Made by a program: the position numbers and the translations under genes. The notes under the pieces were generated by a model. That model made no database searches and was not told the DNA's origin. It saw nothing but the letters and a program-made list of their open reading frames with translations. Shown here piece by piece: positions 5,976-6,637 of a DNA stretch of 6,637 nt. The first letter of the stretch is position 1. Every line of letters begins with the position of its first letter. Origin of the DNA: an uncultured Leuconostoc sp. (GTDB lineage Bacteria > Bacillota > Bacilli > Lactobacillales > Lactobacillaceae); contig USIU01000072.1 in the NCBI GenBank assembly GCA_900554745.1, positions 1 through 6,637 of the forward strand, read 5' to 3'.

Positions 5976-6354
5976 CTCGTAATGCCTCCTTTAAAATCCC
6001 ACTTTGATTCAATAGTTGTTGCCCTAACTGTGCGAGAACTGTTGTCGCCTCTTGTTCGCGATACCAGTCTTGGATCAACGTCCGCACGGCTGTGCTTGTT
6101 TGAGTTAATTCTAATAATGCGACTAAAATCAAACGCCAAGTTAATTCTGATTGTGGCTGATTGGCTAAACCTGCTGTCAGACACGCAATAAACATCCCCT
6201 GTTTACTGCCAAATGCACGATACAGGCTACCTCGTAAGACACCCGTTGCGGCCACTAAATCATCCAATGCAGTCCCTGCGTAACCAAAGCGCGCAAACAC
6301 TTGACTCATTTGTACTATCACGACATCGTGATCAAAACTTGTTTTTCTTCCCAT
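5959..6354 (-). CDS. Short TetR/AcrR-type transcriptional regulator
   Basis: This is a probable DNA-binding repressor of 131 residues. The N-terminus carries a normal TetR helix-turn-helix: RKTSFDHDVVIVQMSQVFARF (3-23), then GYAGTALDDLVAATGVLRGSLYRAFGSKQGMF (24-55), with the SLYRAFGSK recognition-helix signature at 43-51. The rest (56-131) is amphipathic and helical but only about 75 residues. TetR proteins usually have about 180-210 residues with a larger ligand and dimerisation domain, so this is a reduced form. I found no continuation in another frame. The C-terminus overlaps and contains the ribosome site of the PH-like gene, which argues that the short end is established. A 28-bp inverted repeat covers its own -35, indicating autorepression. 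There is no usable Shine-Dalgarno; AGGG ends 1 nt before ATG, so a leaderless message is likely. Ligand unknown. Confidence 0.85.
   Translation of the reverse strand: MGRKTSFDHDVVIVQMSQVFARFGYAGTALDDLVAATGVLRGSLYRAFGSKQGMFIACLTAGLANQPQSELTWRLILVALLELTQTSTAVRTLIQDWYREQEATTVLAQLGQQLLNQSGILKEALRDGKHS
5985..5992 (-). promoter_or_regulatory. Ribosome binding site of the PH-like gene inside tetR
   Basis: AAAGGAGG on the minus strand lies 9 nt before ATG 5975 and within the tetR reading frame, in the codons for KEAL near its C-terminus. It is a full anti-16S match, stronger than any signal before tetR. It therefore predicts higher translation of the PH-like protein than of the regulator. Confidence 0.9.
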
Positions 6355-6360
6355 ACCCTG

Positions 6361-6389
6361 ATTATAGTTTTTGTTGACTGATTAGTCAA
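6361..6389 (-). promoter_or_regulatory. Near-consensus promoter of tetR-PH, predicted leaderless
   Basis: On the minus strand TTGACT (6389-6384) and TATAAT (6366-6361) are exactly 17 bp apart. They match consensus at 11 of 12 positions. The sequence CAGGGT then leads into ATG 6354. The usual 7-nt distance puts +1 on the A of that ATG, giving no leader. Confidence 0.85.
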
Positions 6390-6395
6390 CAAAAA
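6368..6395. promoter_or_regulatory. Operator: 28-bp inverted repeat over the tetR promoter
   Basis: Arms TTTTTGTTGACT (6368-6379) and AGTCAACAAAAA (6384-6395) are perfect 12-bp inverted repeats around GATT. The core TTGACT-N4-AGTCAA has the size and symmetry of TetR-family operators. It covers the -35 and almost all of the spacer, so a bound dimer should block RNA polymerase. It lies next to the regulator gene, so autoregulation is the simplest reading. Confidence 0.82.
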
Positions 6396-6426
6396 AAGCA
6401 ACCACCATGTTGGACGTTGCTTTTTT
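6391..6426. terminator. Terminator of the alpha/beta hydrolase gene
   Basis: AAAAAAGCAAC (6392-6402) pairs with GTTGCTTTTTT (6416-6426). An inner CCA/TGG pairing (6405-6407 with 6411-6413) follows across a 2x2 mismatch. On the minus strand it ends in seven U (complement of 6391-6397). The hydrolase stop overlaps the first arm. The U tract shares bases with the tetR operator. Confidence 0.88.
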
Positions 6427-6637
6427 AGAGACGGTTTAGAAAAGTCAAAACGGCGTCATTAAAGGTTGCTGGATCTTCAATATGCGGGATATGGCCGGCT
6501 TCAGGCAGAATGACGTATTGCCCATGTGCTGTCATTTGTGCTAACACTTTAGCATGATCTGCTGGCCATAACGGCGACTGCCCACCGGCAATGAATAAGT
6601 GTGGGATCGTTTCGCGACGGACAACATCCCGCCAATC
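6425..6637 (-). CDS. Alpha/beta hydrolase, C-terminal 70 residues (partial)
   Basis: Only the last 70 codons lie in the window; the gene continues beyond 6637. The reading frame is clean and ends at TAA 6427-6425. The fragment begins DWRDVVRRETIPHLFIAGGQ (1-20), continues with SPLWPADHA, and has ILPEAGHIPHIEDPATF at 43-59 before a final helix. This is the end of an alpha/beta-hydrolase fold. The first part matches the D-W-R-D plus (I/V)PxLxIxGxxSP beta strand of the chloroperoxidase/YdjP-like esterase branch. H49 in AGHIPH is the expected catalytic histidine. The nucleophile serine and oxyanion region are outside the window, so substrate and exact subfamily cannot be given. Its own terminator follows, so it is probably transcribed separately from tetR-PH. 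Confidence 0.85.
   Translation of the reverse strand, partial: DWRDVVRRETIPHLFIAGGQSPLWPADHAKVLAQMTAHGQYVILPEAGHIPHIEDPATFNDAVLTFLNRL

Noticed and set aside
5954..6184. Minus-strand 76-codon frame across tetR, considered as a frameshifted C-terminal half
   Set aside because: The sequence is Arg/Ser-rich and not like a TetR ligand domain. The tetR frame itself runs cleanly to the overlap with the PH-like gene.

Overview
The window looks like chromosomal DNA of a low-GC Gram-positive bacterium of the order Lactobacillales. The protein families fit lactic acid bacteria: an EF1143/YwfO-like HD dNTPase, a CPA1 antiporter, a DUF3042 small protein, and a glycerophosphodiester phosphodiesterase coupled to miaA. 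The moderate base composition and the DUF3042/GDPD/miaA neighbourhood suggest Leuconostocaceae (for example Weissella) or a related lactobacillus. That genus-level guess is inference only. I see no rRNA, tRNA, CRISPR, insertion sequence or phage gene. The region reads as compact core chromosome rather than an accessory island.

Layout, left to right. Plus strand: a promoter and an HD-domain deoxynucleotide triphosphohydrolase (84-1442) with its own terminator, then a CPA1 Na+/H+ antiporter with a long cytoplasmic tail (1530-3593). A bidirectional terminator at 3592-3623 separates it from a convergent minus-strand pair, GDPD (5263-4508) and miaA (4515-3622), which overlap by 8 nt. An 85-bp divergent region holds two overlapping promoters, one for GDPD-miaA and one for a plus-strand DUF3042 membrane microprotein (5349-5531). 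Two terminators follow. Next come three minus-strand genes: a bacterial PH-domain-like protein (5975-5613) overlapping a short TetR-type regulator (6354-5959), and the last 70 codons of an alpha/beta hydrolase (6637-6425) that continues beyond the window.

Most genes are housekeeping: dNTP pool control, cation/proton homeostasis, glycerophosphodiester recycling and tRNA A37 prenylation. The part most worth following is the tetR-PH unit. Its promoter is nearly consensus (TTGACT, 17 bp, TATAAT). A 28-bp inverted repeat covers the -35 and spacer, and the predicted transcription start falls on the A of the tetR ATG, which predicts a leaderless, autoregulated mRNA. The GDPD promoter has the same geometry, so the window holds two independent leaderless-mRNA candidates. 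The PH-like protein is the only obvious gene that the regulator governs in cis, and I cannot assign it a function.

The window is very tightly packed. Four of the seven genes with visible ends have stop codons that overlap their terminator hairpins, and one terminator U-tract shares bases with the tetR operator.
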